A stretch of DNA of 7,806 nt, taken from contig JAFYIC010000160.1 of assembly GCA_017538845.1 (NCBI GenBank), positions 1 through 7,806 of the forward strand. The letters are read 5' to 3'. Made by a program: the position numbers and the translations under genes. The DNA is from Bacillota bacterium (GTDB lineage Bacteria > Bacillota > Clostridia > Peptostreptococcales > Anaerovoracaceae). This document shows positions 1-7,048 of the stretch, in pieces (position 1 is the stretch's first letter; each line of letters starts with the position of its first letter). Under the pieces are notes generated by a model. The model was not told where the DNA came from. It did not search any database and saw only the letters and a list, made by a program, of their open reading frames with translations.

Positions 1-1
1 T

Positions 2-2149
2 GTGGCAGTGATACTTGTCATTGTCTTTGGCTGGGTTTCTTTCAACAGACTGACTCCCGAACTGTTTCCGGACATAGAGCTTCCGTACGCTCTCGTTACC
101 ACCACATATCAGGGCGGGACACCGGAAAAAGTGGAGAAAGAAGTCACCAGACCTATCGAACAGCAGCTTGCTTCTCTTGATAAAGTCAAGAACATCGTTT
201 CATATTCAAGTGAAAACCTCTCTACCGTAGCAATAGAATTCGAAGCGGACACCAATATGGACACGGTGTCCATGGACATGAGAGACCGGATCGATCTTGT
301 GGCCGGCAGGTGGGACGACTCTGTGGGCAGGCCCATGATACTCAAGTTGAACCCGGAGATGATGCCTGTAATGGTAACTGCCGTGAGCAAGAAAGGCAGC
401 GACAACGTTGAGCTGTCTGATTTTGTTGAGGAAAACGTCCTGAAGAAACTGGAAGGCACGGAAGGAGTGGCGTCGGTAAGCGCCACGGGCCTCATTGACA
501 GTTACGTAAAAGTCACGCTGGATGAGAAGAAGATAGATAAGATAAACAAGGACGTAAGCTCGAAGATCCTGTCACAGATGTCGGGGGCGACTTCAGCGAT
601 AAACCAGGGAGCATCTGCTATTAATCAGGGACAGTCAGCCCTTAATAACGGGCAGAAGGAACTGAAGGATGCGGAGAAACAGCTGAACGACCAGATAAGC
701 TCCGCAAAGAAGAGGCTGAAACAGCAAAGACAGCAGCTTGTGAAACTACGTGACAATTCTTCGTCAATAAAGCAGAACTATGACCTGATTAAATCCATGG
801 AGGACGCCAACAAAGCTATCGAAGCTCAGGTGAGGAAGGACAACCCGGGAAAATCCGATGAGGAGATACAGGCGCTCCTTATGGCCAACCAGACCTACGT
901 TCAGAACCAGACCGCCATAACGACAGCCTACAGCGCTCTCAAGAGGGCGGGGATAGACAAGTCCGAACTGGACAGCGCAGTATCAGAACTTTCTGATGTG
1001 AATAACATGATAGATGCCATAGACGATGCTCTGGATATGCTGGACAATGGGAACTTCGACGGACTCAGCCAGTTCGGCGACAGTATGGCTGCGGCAGGTT
1101 CAAAGTATCTTCAGTCAACTGCGGATCAGCTGACCGCCCAGCTTGCAAAGATCGAGTCTGAGAAGCAGGCGGCTCTGGACAGCGCAGACCTTACCGGTAT
1201 CATAACCCCGGCCATGGTGGGACAGATACTTCAGGCCCAGGACTTCTCCATGCCGGCAGGGTATGTGGATGACGGCCTTGATAACAAGAGCAACACCAAG
1301 GTGCTGGTCAGCGTAGGAGACAAGATCGGAAGCGTAAAGGAACTTAAGAACCTGATCCTCTTTGATATGGATGAAACGGGAACGGATCCCGTAAGGCTGA
1401 AGGATTTAGCCACCGTTGAAAGAACGAATTCAAGCGGTGAAGTATATGCCCGTATCAACGGCAGAGACGGGGTGCTCCTTTCCATGGCTAGACAGTCCGG
1501 TTACGGCACTGCGGAAGTGGCAGGGAACATAAGAGACAGGATGGATTCTCTGGAAAAGGAGTACAAAGGACTGAAGTTCTCCAATCTTTCGGACCAGGGT
1601 CAGTATATAAATATCGTTATCGACAACGTTCTGCACAATCTGCTCATCGGAGCCATACTGGCCATACTGATACTTTTGTTCTTCCTGAGAGGGATAAAGC
1701 CGACATTGATCACGGCGCTGAGCATACCAATCAGTCTGACGTTCGCAGTAACGCTCATGTACTTTACGGGAGTCACTATCAACGTTGTCTCGCTTGCGGG
1801 ACTTGCCGTGGGCATAGGCATGCTGGTGGATAACTCCATCGTCGTGATGGAGAACATATTCAGGCTCAAGGCGGCCGGGTACAGCGCTACCAAGGCTGCC
1901 ATGGTGGGAGCATCCCAGGTAACGGGAGCTATCACCGCGTCAACACTGACCACCATCAGCGTTTTCGTGCCGATAATATTCGTCAACGGTATGACGAGAC
2001 AGATGTTCACAGATATGGCTCTTACCGTGGGATATTCACTGGCGGCAAGCCTTATAGTCGCTCTGACATTGATCCCTGCCATGTCAAGGACCATCCTGCA
2101 CAATACGAAAACAAAGGGCTTCCTTTCGCAGGACAGCTCCTTCATATAG
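2..2149 (+). CDS. RND-family efflux permease, N-terminal half (5' partial, ended by in-frame TAG)
   Basis: First half of an inner-membrane RND transporter, which pumps substrates using the ion gradient; the cargo cannot be told from sequence. The frame is already open at the left edge and begins inside TM1, so the GTG at base 2 is not a credible start and roughly 10-20 residues lie outside the window. Counting from base 2, a typical porter start follows TM1 (PELFPDIELP, then YQGGTPEKVEKEV). Residues about 190-400 form a Gln/Lys/Ala-rich coiled-coil insertion absent from compact RND pumps such as AcrB. The porter fold then resumes (SMPAGYV, about 415). TM2-TM6 span about 543-700 and carry the TM4 motif GMLVDNSIVVMEN with acidic D610, the position of the proton-relay Asp pair of AcrB; the second Asp is Asn here. 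Translation stops at codon 716, in the linker after TM6. The second half continues in the same frame. Family call is firm; function of the broken gene is doubtful. Confidence 0.9.
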   Translation: MAVILVIVFGWVSFNRLTPELFPDIELPYALVTTTYQGGTPEKVEKEVTRPIEQQLASLDKVKNIVSYSSENLSTVAIEFEADTNMDTVSMDMRDRIDLVAGRWDDSVGRPMILKLNPEMMPVMVTAVSKKGSDNVELSDFVEENVLKKLEGTEGVASVSATGLIDSYVKVTLDEKKIDKINKDVSSKILSQMSGATSAINQGASAINQGQSALNNGQKELKDAEKQLNDQISSAKKRLKQQRQQLVKLRDNSSSIKQNYDLIKSMEDANKAIEAQVRKDNPGKSDEEIQALLMANQTYVQNQTAITTAYSALKRAGIDKSELDSAVSELSDVNNMIDAIDDALDMLDNGNFDGLSQFGDSMAAAGSKYLQSTADQLTAQLAKIESEKQAALDSADLTGIITPAMVGQILQAQDFSMPAGYVDDGLDNKSNTKVLVSVGDKIGSVKELKNLILFDMDETGTDPVRLKDLATVERTNSSGEVYARINGRDGVLLSMARQSGYGTAEVAGNIRDRMDSLEKEYKGLKFSNLSDQGQYINIVIDNVLHNLLIGAILAILILLFFLRGIKPTLITALSIPISLTFAVTLMYFTGVTINVVSLAGLAVGIGMLVDNSIVVMENIFRLKAAGYSATKAAMVGASQVTGAITASTLTTISVFVPIIFVNGMTRQMFTDMALTVGYSLAASLIVALTLIPAMSRTILHNTKTKGFLSQDSSFI
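593..655 (+). repeat. Three tandem heptads opening the coiled-coil insertion of the RND permease
   Basis: Residues 198-218 (numbered from base 2) read as three consecutive seven-residue units, SAINQGA, SAINQGQ and SALNNGQ. Less regular heptads follow (KELKDAE, KQLNDQI, SSAKKRL, KQQRQQL). Small or aliphatic residues recur at fixed spacing, as expected of a long helical coiled coil standing on the extracytoplasmic porter domain. The similarity is clear in protein but only partial in DNA, so this is an old protein repeat and not a recent duplication. Confidence 0.6.
2147..2149 (+). other. In-frame TAG splitting the RND permease gene
   Basis: The codon before is ATA and the codon after is AAA. 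Reading straight through the TAG gives KYRNAAEWALGHKALL and then TM7, exactly what an RND protein has between TM6 and TM7, with no frame change and no missing segment. This points to a single-base nonsense change from a sense codon such as CAG, GAG or AAG. secDF in this window ends on TAG at 6970-6972 at the expected protein length, which argues that TAG is a normal stop in this organism. Confidence 0.85.
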
Positions 2150-2209
2150 AAATACAGAAACGCGGCGGAGTGGGCACTTGGCCACAAAGCCCTGCTCATA
2201 ATCGCGTCG

Positions 2210-3733
2210 GTGGCCATACTGGCTCTGACGGCTACCTTCGTCGTGCTCAAAGGCTTTTCATATATGCCGACCATGGCCAGCCAGCAGTTCTCTGCGACTA
2301 TCGAACTGCCCGATGACAATACCCTGAAGCAGACTGAAAAGACCTGCGATGAGGCGGTAGACCGGATACTGGAGATCGATGGTGTGGAGACCGTAGGCGT
2401 AATGCTCTACCAGGACGCTATGGGTTCCGTTCTGGGCGGCAGAGCAGGGAACGACGATGATTATTCAAAGGTTTCCCTGTACGGGATAATCAAAGAGGAC
2501 CAGATGGGCGAATACGGTCGTGTGGTCAAGGAAGTAGAGAAAAAGTGCAAAGGTCTGAACTGTAATGTTATTGTGGATGACGGTACTGATATGCTTTCAG
2601 TTCTGGGCACCAACGGTATAAATATAGACGTTTACGGGGATGATCTTGACGATATACGGGAGACTGCCGTGGCTATCGAAAGAGAACTGAAGGACGTAAG
2701 CGGTACAAAGGAAATAAGCGACAATACGGAAGATACACTTCCTGAAATGAGGATAAAGATAGACAAGAACAAGGCTATGAAGAAGGGCTTCACAGTCACG
2801 CAGGCATACGCTGCCATATCTGCCCTAATAGCTGATGACGTGCAGTCGGCAACGGTAAAGGATCAGGGAAAGGAAAAGGATCTGATCATAGTCGATGGCA
2901 AGAACTCCAAACTTACAGCCGACGATCTTGACGATCTCGTGCTCATAACAAGCGATGCTTCCGGGAACAAAAAGAAGGCGAAACTTTCATCTATTGCCGA
3001 TATCACAGAAGGCACGGGACTTACCACGATACAGAGAGAAAACCAAAGGAGAGTGCTCAAAGTAACGGCTACCATAGATGACGAACACAACATCACCCAT
3101 GTTACTTCCGATGCCAAGAAAACCGTGAAGAAGATGGATATACCGAAGGGCGTAACGGTGGATTTCCAGGGTGAAAATGAAGACATAATGGAAGCACTTT
3201 ACGAACTTGTGAAGATGCTCCTGCTCGGACTGCTCCTGGTATTCCTGATCATGGCAGCCCAGTTCCAGTCATTCAAATCGCCGCTGATAGTAATGGTGAC
3301 CGTACCGCTGGCATTCACAGGCGGATTCATAGCGCTGCTTTGCACATGGAAGGAGATCAGCGTAGTTTCAATGATGGGATTCGTGCTCCTGATGGGCGTA
3401 GTGGTCAACAACGCTATCGTCCTGATCGATTGCATCAACAGGTTCAGGATCGAAGGTATGGACAAGAAGACGGCCATTATTGAAGCAGGCGCGGTAAGGA
3501 TGAGGCCTATACTCATGACGGCCCTGACCACCATACTGGGACTCATGCCGCTGGCACTGGGATTCGGTTCCGGAGCAGAGATGATACAGCCGGTAGCCAT
3601 AGTATGTATCGGAGGTCTGATATATGCTACGCTCATGACGCTTATAATGATTCCGGTATTTTATGATATACTTAACAAAAGAGAGATGAGACATCTGAGC
3701 AACGAAGAACTGCAGGAACTTGAAGAAGTCTGA
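2210..3733 (+). CDS. RND-family efflux permease, C-terminal half (same frame as the first half)
   Basis: Second half of the RND transporter. It contains the end of TM7, the second porter domain (about residues 20-325 from the GTG at 2210), and TM8-TM12 (about 330-490). Recognisable pieces are the AAQFQSFKSPLIVMVTVPLA stretch after TM8, the TM10 motif MGVVVNNAIVLID (N400, N401), and the MRPILMTALTTILGLMPLA segment of TM11. It ends with a short acidic tail and a TGA stop. The first possible start after the upstream TAG is this GTG, which lies inside TM7 and has no Shine-Dalgarno sequence in front. Codons from 2150 to 2209 also encode conserved-looking linker and TM7 sequence. I therefore read it as the 3' part of a disrupted gene and not as an independent half-transporter, though internal or coupled initiation cannot be excluded. 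Length and motifs are otherwise intact, so the disruption looks recent. Confidence 0.85.
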   Translation: MAILALTATFVVLKGFSYMPTMASQQFSATIELPDDNTLKQTEKTCDEAVDRILEIDGVETVGVMLYQDAMGSVLGGRAGNDDDYSKVSLYGIIKEDQMGEYGRVVKEVEKKCKGLNCNVIVDDGTDMLSVLGTNGINIDVYGDDLDDIRETAVAIERELKDVSGTKEISDNTEDTLPEMRIKIDKNKAMKKGFTVTQAYAAISALIADDVQSATVKDQGKEKDLIIVDGKNSKLTADDLDDLVLITSDASGNKKKAKLSSIADITEGTGLTTIQRENQRRVLKVTATIDDEHNITHVTSDAKKTVKKMDIPKGVTVDFQGENEDIMEALYELVKMLLLGLLLVFLIMAAQFQSFKSPLIVMVTVPLAFTGGFIALLCTWKEISVVSMMGFVLLMGVVVNNAIVLIDCINRFRIEGMDKKTAIIEAGAVRMRPILMTALTTILGLMPLALGFGSGAEMIQPVAIVCIGGLIYATLMTLIMIPVFYDILNKREMRHLSNEELQELEEV

Positions 3734-3760
3734 ATCATGCCTGCAGCAGCTGATAATAAT

Positions 3761-3789
3761 TTGAAGAATCCGCGCATCTATGCTATAAT
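3761..3789 (+). promoter_or_regulatory. Sigma-A-type promoter for tRNA-Leu (and probably yajC)
   Basis: A -35 box TTGAAG (3761-3766) is followed by a 17-base spacer and a perfect -10 box TATAAT (3784-3789). TGC directly before the -10 gives an extended -10. Initiation would fall near 3796, a few bases before the mature tRNA 5' end at 3801, leaving a very short leader for RNase P to remove. Confidence 0.8.
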
Positions 3790-3800
3790 TACCCCGTTAT

Positions 3801-3887
3801 GCCGGCGTGATGGAACTGGCAGACGTGCGGGATTCAAAATCCCGTGGTGGCAACACCGTATGGGTTCGACCCCCATCGCCGGCACCA
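3801..3887 (+). tRNA. tRNA-Leu (anticodon CAA)
   Basis: A complete type II tRNA. The acceptor stem GCCGGCG (3801-3807) pairs perfectly with CGCCGGC (3877-3883), followed by discriminator A and an encoded CCA (3885-3887). The anticodon stem CGGGA/TCCCG (3828-3832, 3840-3844) encloses the loop TTCAAAA, giving anticodon CAA at 3835-3837, which reads UUG leucine codons. A long variable arm (GGTG-GCAA-CACC) marks it as a leucine-class tRNA. The T arm is ATGGG/CCCAT around TTCGACC. All stems are intact and the gene appears functional. It sits between the RND gene and yajC, with its own promoter and no evident terminator before yajC. Confidence 0.97.
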
Positions 3888-3945
3888 CAGAAGATAAATA
3901 ACAGTTGTCTTTAGAGCGAAAACACTTTAGGAGGAGTTTTAAAAG

Positions 3946-4455
3946 ATGAATACTAAAACACTTACAACGTTTGTACCACTTATTTTACTGCTGGTGGTAA
4001 TGTACTTCCTGCTGATCAGACCGCAGAGAAAAAGAGAGAAGAACATCAACGAGATGAGAAGCAGAGTGCAGGTTGGAGATGAGATCATCACGATCGGCGG
4101 TATCTGCGGAAAGGTAGTCAAGACTAAGGAAGAGAGCCTTGTTATCCAGGTAGGAGCTGACAAAGTAAAGTTCGAGATCATGAGATGGGCTGTTTCTAAA
4201 GTTGTTGAAAAGAATGAGAGATACGCAAAGCAGTCTGAACCTGAACCGGAAGAAGAGGAAGAAGCACCGAAGAGAGCTCTGCCCAAGAGGATGAAGCAGG
4301 CAAAGGCTGAGGATGTTGCTGAAGAAGCTGCAGACGCAGCAGAAGATGTTGCTGACGCTGCAGAAGATACTGCTGAAGCCGCTGCCGATACAGCAGAAGA
4401 TGCTGTTGAAGAAGTTGCAGAAGCTGCAGAAGACGCTGTAAAAGACGCAGAGTAA
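3946..4455 (+). CDS. yajC: YajC, preprotein translocase accessory subunit with repeat tail
   Basis: Small single-pass membrane protein that associates with SecDF and SecYEG and supports protein export. The ATG at 3946 is preceded by a strong ribosome binding site AGGAGGAG (3929-3936) at 9 bases. Residues about 7-24 form the one transmembrane helix, followed by the family signature LIRPQRKRE (23-31) and the conserved GDEIITIGGICGKV core (44-57); the YajC domain ends near residue 90. The rest is unusual: an EPEPEEEEE stretch, a short basic patch (KRALPKRMK), and a 49-residue tail (121-169) made almost only of Ala, Glu, Asp and Val. This makes the protein 169 residues long, against roughly 85-120 for typical YajC. 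The tail should be cytoplasmic. The gene lies 58 bases after tRNA-Leu, is probably transcribed from the tRNA promoter, and is followed by a terminator. Identification of the core is secure; the role of the tail is unknown. Confidence 0.95.
   Translation: MNTKTLTTFVPLILLLVVMYFLLIRPQRKREKNINEMRSRVQVGDEIITIGGICGKVVKTKEESLVIQVGADKVKFEIMRWAVSKVVEKNERYAKQSEPEPEEEEEAPKRALPKRMKQAKAEDVAEEAADAAEDVADAAEDTAEAAADTAEDAVEEVAEAAEDAVKDAE
4306..4452 (+). repeat. 11-residue (33-base) tandem repeat encoding the YajC acidic tail
   Basis: Residues 121-164 fall into four 11-residue units: AEDVAEEAADA, AEDVADAAEDT, AEAAADTAEDA and VEEVAEAAEDA, followed by a partial unit VKDAE. In DNA the units are 4306-4338, 4339-4371, 4372-4404 and 4405-4437, then 4438-4452. 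The 49 residues comprise 21 acidic, 20 Ala, 5 Val, 2 Thr and 1 Lys. Undecad repeats of this kind form long amphipathic helices in other proteins (for example LEA group 3 proteins). The DNA units are similar but diverged. Confidence 0.75.
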
Positions 4456-4492
4456 AAATCATCTGCACATATAAGGAAACTGAATAGGAAAC

Positions 4493-4531
4493 AGGCATTT
4501 CCCGCCCATATTGACGGGAGATGTCTTTTTT
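4493..4531 (+). terminator. Rho-independent terminator after yajC
   Basis: The arm 4493-4506 pairs with 4513-4526 around a six-base loop (CATATT). The pairs are mostly Watson-Crick, with two G-U pairs and one C-A mismatch near the loop. Six T residues (4526-4531) follow at once. It lies 37 bases after the yajC stop and should separate the tRNA-yajC transcript from secDF. Confidence 0.8.
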
Positions 4532-4577
4532 CATGGGCAAAAATCCCCAAAACCCTTGAATTCAGATAGATTTATAC

Positions 4578-4606
4578 TTGTTAGAAAGGCAAAAAAGTAG
4601 TAAAAT
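4578..4606 (+). promoter_or_regulatory. Candidate sigma-A-type promoter for secDF
   Basis: TTGTTA (4578-4583), a 17-base spacer and TAAAAT (4601-4606) make a reasonable promoter in an AT-rich stretch just after the yajC terminator. It would leave a leader of about 65-70 bases before the secDF start. A second possible -10, a perfect TATAAT at 4640-4645, lies closer to the gene but has only a poor -35 at the right distance (TTATAC, 4617-4622). Either or both could be used. Confidence 0.5.
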
Positions 4607-4680
4607 ATTATGGATATTATACTGGCGGAATTATGTGCCTATAATATGTAGCAAATAATCAAAAGGAGATTTTTTAAAAG

Positions 4681-6972
4681 ATGAATCGAACAGCGAAGAA
4701 AATACTTGCAGTCGTGATCGTACTTCTCGTGGTATTCGGATGGTTCGTGACCATATGGGGAATACCCGGAGTCATGGATCCTATAAAAGACAAAATCAAG
4801 CTCGGCCTCGATATAAAGGGCGGCGTTTACGCGGTCCTGGAAGCTGATACGAGCGATGTAAAAGACGATGATCTGGCTCAGACTATGGAACAGACCAAAG
4901 AGGTCATTAACAACCGTGTCGACCAGATGGGTCTTGCAGAGCCTACGGTAACCGTCGAAGGTCAGAACAGGATCAGAGTTGAGCTTCCGGGGGCAGAGGA
5001 CAGCACGGAAGCTATCAACACCATAGGACAGACTGCGCAGCTTGAATTCAGACTGGCAAACAAGTCGCTGATAATGACCGGTGAAGCCATAAAGGACGCC
5101 GGAATAGATAAGGATACGCAGCACGGGGGATACAAGGTAATACTTGAGTTCACCAAGGACGGACGCAAGGCGTTCGAACAGGGGACGAGAGACGCCCTCA
5201 GCGGAATGGTCAAGTCCTCATATCCTTCCGAGGACAACGTTTCGGATAAGGCCATAGTTATACTTCTTGACGATGAGATAATCTCAGCTCCGGAAGTAAA
5301 CGAGGTAATCGCAAGTGACAGCTGCGAGATCACACAGAACTCAGGATTCCAGGAAGAGGACGCAAGCAAGCTTGCAGCTCTCATCAGAGGCGGTGCGCTT
5401 CCTGTGAATCTGGAAGTAATATCATCATCGACACAGACGGCGACCATAGGTATGGACGCCCTGACAATGAGCCTTATCGCAGGCCTTATAGGTCTCATAC
5501 TGGTATTCCTCATCATGCTCCTCGGATACAGGATCATGGGTGTCGCGGCTGACATAGCCCTTCTCATGTACGTAGTTCTCATGGCCCTTGCAATGGCGGC
5601 TATGGGAAGCGTACTCACACTGCCGGGAATCGCAGGTATCATCCTGTCTGTCGGCATGGCGGTAGACGCCAACGTGGTCATATTCTCCAGGATACGTGAG
5701 GAGATAGTGGGAGGCAAGTCCGTCGAGATAGCCACCCAGACCGGTTTCAAACGGGCCATGAGTACGGTAATCGACTCTCAGGTAACCACCCTCATCGCGG
5801 CAGTAGTGCTTTACCAGATGGGTACCAGCAGCGTAAAGGGATTCGCATGGACCCTGATGATCGGTATCATCATAAGCATATTCACGGCGGTCGTAGTCAC
5901 GAACCTGTACCTGAGCCTCTTCGCCGGATCGAAGAAGTTCGGACAGCCAGGGTTCTTCAGGATCAAGAAGGACGGTACAACTACGTTCGATATAAAGAAA
6001 AAGTTCTCGTTCCTCAAGAAGCGTAAGGTATGGTACACCATAGCCGTGGTTATCATCGCGATCGGAATAGGCACCTTCTTCATAAGGGGATTCAACTTCG
6101 GTATCGACTTCACAGGAGGAAGCATGCTCCAGCTTGACATGGGCAAACAGGTGGATCTTACCAAGGTGGAATCCGTTCTTGAGGACAATGGCGTGGACAT
6201 GAGCAAGGGCTCCATAGTCTATGCAGGAAAAGACAACACACAGATAATCATAAGGACCACGGATACCCTGAGCGCCAACGAAAGCAAGGCTGCGGCCGAC
6301 AAGGTGGGCGAGGCCTTCGGAGTTGACGAACCTGAGATACTTGCCAGCGAGCTGTTCGGAGCTTCCGTCGGCAAGGAACTGAGGAACAACGCCCTGAAGG
6401 CGATAGTCATAGCTGCCCTGTGTATGCTGGTATACATCAGGATAAGGTTCTCAGAGTGGAAGTTCGGCGTAGCGGCCATAATCGCGCTGCTCCATGACGT
6501 TCTCATGCTATTGACCTTCTATCTGGTATTCGGCGTTACGGTAAACAACCCGTTCATCGCCGCTATCCTTACAGTGGTCGGATACTCAATAAACGACACC
6601 ATCGTTGTATTCGACCGTATCAGAGAGAACAAGAAGTATATGAGGGGCGTCAGCAGACTGGATATGATCGACACCAGTATCAACCAGACTCTGGGCAGAT
6701 CCATAATGACGTCAGTTACCACCCTTGTGGTAATGATACCTCTGTATATAATCACGGGACCGGCTATCAGGGAATTCACACTGCCGCTGATGGTAGGCGT
6801 ATTCGTAGGATGTCTGTCATCCATATTCATAGCCAGCCCGGTATTCCATGATCTCACCACATTCGTTGAGAACAGAAGGAAAAAGTACAAGGGTACGAAG
6901 AAACATAAGAAAAAGAACACATACGAAGGCATAAAGAAAGCCAAACAGGAAAACGACGGGGCGATAGTATAG
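4681..6972 (+). CDS. secDF: SecDF fused protein-export membrane protein
   Basis: Membrane protein that uses the proton or sodium gradient to assist the late stage of Sec-dependent export. At 763 residues it is a SecD-SecF fusion of the type seen in Bacillus subtilis (737 there). SecD half: TM1 (about 7-27), the motif LGLDIKGG (41-48), a large extracytoplasmic domain to about 255, then TM2-TM6, with TM4 carrying GMAVDANVVIFSRIREE (325-341). SecF half: TM7 (about 451-468), FNFGIDFTGG (471-480), a small extracytoplasmic domain, then TM8-TM12 with GYSINDTIVVFDRIREN (634-650). D329 and D639 match the ion-coupling Asp residues of the Thermus protein (D340, D637). The C-terminus (732-755) is strongly basic, with 13 Lys/Arg. 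The ATG is preceded by AAGGAG (4663-4668) at a rather long 12-base spacing; no nearer site fits better. The gene ends on TAG. The leader and initiation region resemble those of yajC. Call is secure. Confidence 0.97.
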   Translation: MNRTAKKILAVVIVLLVVFGWFVTIWGIPGVMDPIKDKIKLGLDIKGGVYAVLEADTSDVKDDDLAQTMEQTKEVINNRVDQMGLAEPTVTVEGQNRIRVELPGAEDSTEAINTIGQTAQLEFRLANKSLIMTGEAIKDAGIDKDTQHGGYKVILEFTKDGRKAFEQGTRDALSGMVKSSYPSEDNVSDKAIVILLDDEIISAPEVNEVIASDSCEITQNSGFQEEDASKLAALIRGGALPVNLEVISSSTQTATIGMDALTMSLIAGLIGLILVFLIMLLGYRIMGVAADIALLMYVVLMALAMAAMGSVLTLPGIAGIILSVGMAVDANVVIFSRIREEIVGGKSVEIATQTGFKRAMSTVIDSQVTTLIAAVVLYQMGTSSVKGFAWTLMIGIIISIFTAVVVTNLYLSLFAGSKKFGQPGFFRIKKDGTTTFDIKKKFSFLKKRKVWYTIAVVIIAIGIGTFFIRGFNFGIDFTGGSMLQLDMGKQVDLTKVESVLEDNGVDMSKGSIVYAGKDNTQIIIRTTDTLSANESKAAADKVGEAFGVDEPEILASELFGASVGKELRNNALKAIVIAALCMLVYIRIRFSEWKFGVAAIIALLHDVLMLLTFYLVFGVTVNNPFIAAILTVVGYSINDTIVVFDRIRENKKYMRGVSRLDMIDTSINQTLGRSIMTSVTTLVVMIPLYIITGPAIREFTLPLMVGVFVGCLSSIFIASPVFHDLTTFVENRRKKYKGTKKHKKKNTYEGIKKAKQENDGAIV

Positions 6973-6984
6973 GGAAAACTGCGG

Positions 6985-7014
6985 TTACCCGGTCAGCTCA
7001 GGTAGGCCGGGTAA
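6985..7014 (+). terminator. GC-rich hairpin between secDF and rel (weak terminator or attenuator)
   Basis: TTACCCGG (6985-6992) pairs perfectly with CCGGGTAA (7007-7014) around a 14-base loop, and two further G-U pairs can extend the base. It starts 12 bases after the secDF stop. The T tract that follows is poor (TTTGTAATT), so termination may be only partial. No clear promoter is visible between it and rel, which favours read-through into rel. Confidence 0.5.
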
Positions 7015-7048
7015 TTTGTAATTATCAGGCAATGCATCGGAAAAGAAC

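Noticed and set aside
2..4. GTG at base 2 as the true start of the RND permease
   Set aside because: It would begin inside TM1 and drop the conserved N-terminal segment of the family. The frame simply runs in from outside the window.
2147..2149. Genome-wide reassignment of TAG or pyrrolysine insertion at the RND stop
   Set aside because: secDF ends on TAG at 6970-6972 at the length expected for its family, and the only tRNA visible has anticodon CAA. A local nonsense change explains the data better.
1600..2319. 239-residue minus-strand reading frame across the RND stop codon
   Set aside because: It lies opposite conserved RND membrane segments on both sides of the TAG and has no initiation signal or recognisable domain, so it does not explain the split.
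3734..3760. Terminator after the RND gene around the CTGCAGCAGCTG sequence
   Set aside because: The palindrome is short and has no T tract, so it does not support a terminator.
4504..4538. Alternative pairing GCCCAT (4504-4509) with ATGGGC (4533-4538) that could act as an anti-terminator
   Set aside because: Only six pairs with a loop of more than 20 bases, and it lies after yajC with no leader or ligand-binding structure. Most likely chance.
3939..4550. Long minus-strand reading frame rich in Ser/Ala opposite yajC
   Set aside because: Its repeats (SSAASA-like) are the complement of the Ala/Glu-rich yajC tail. It has no ribosome binding site and resembles no known protein.
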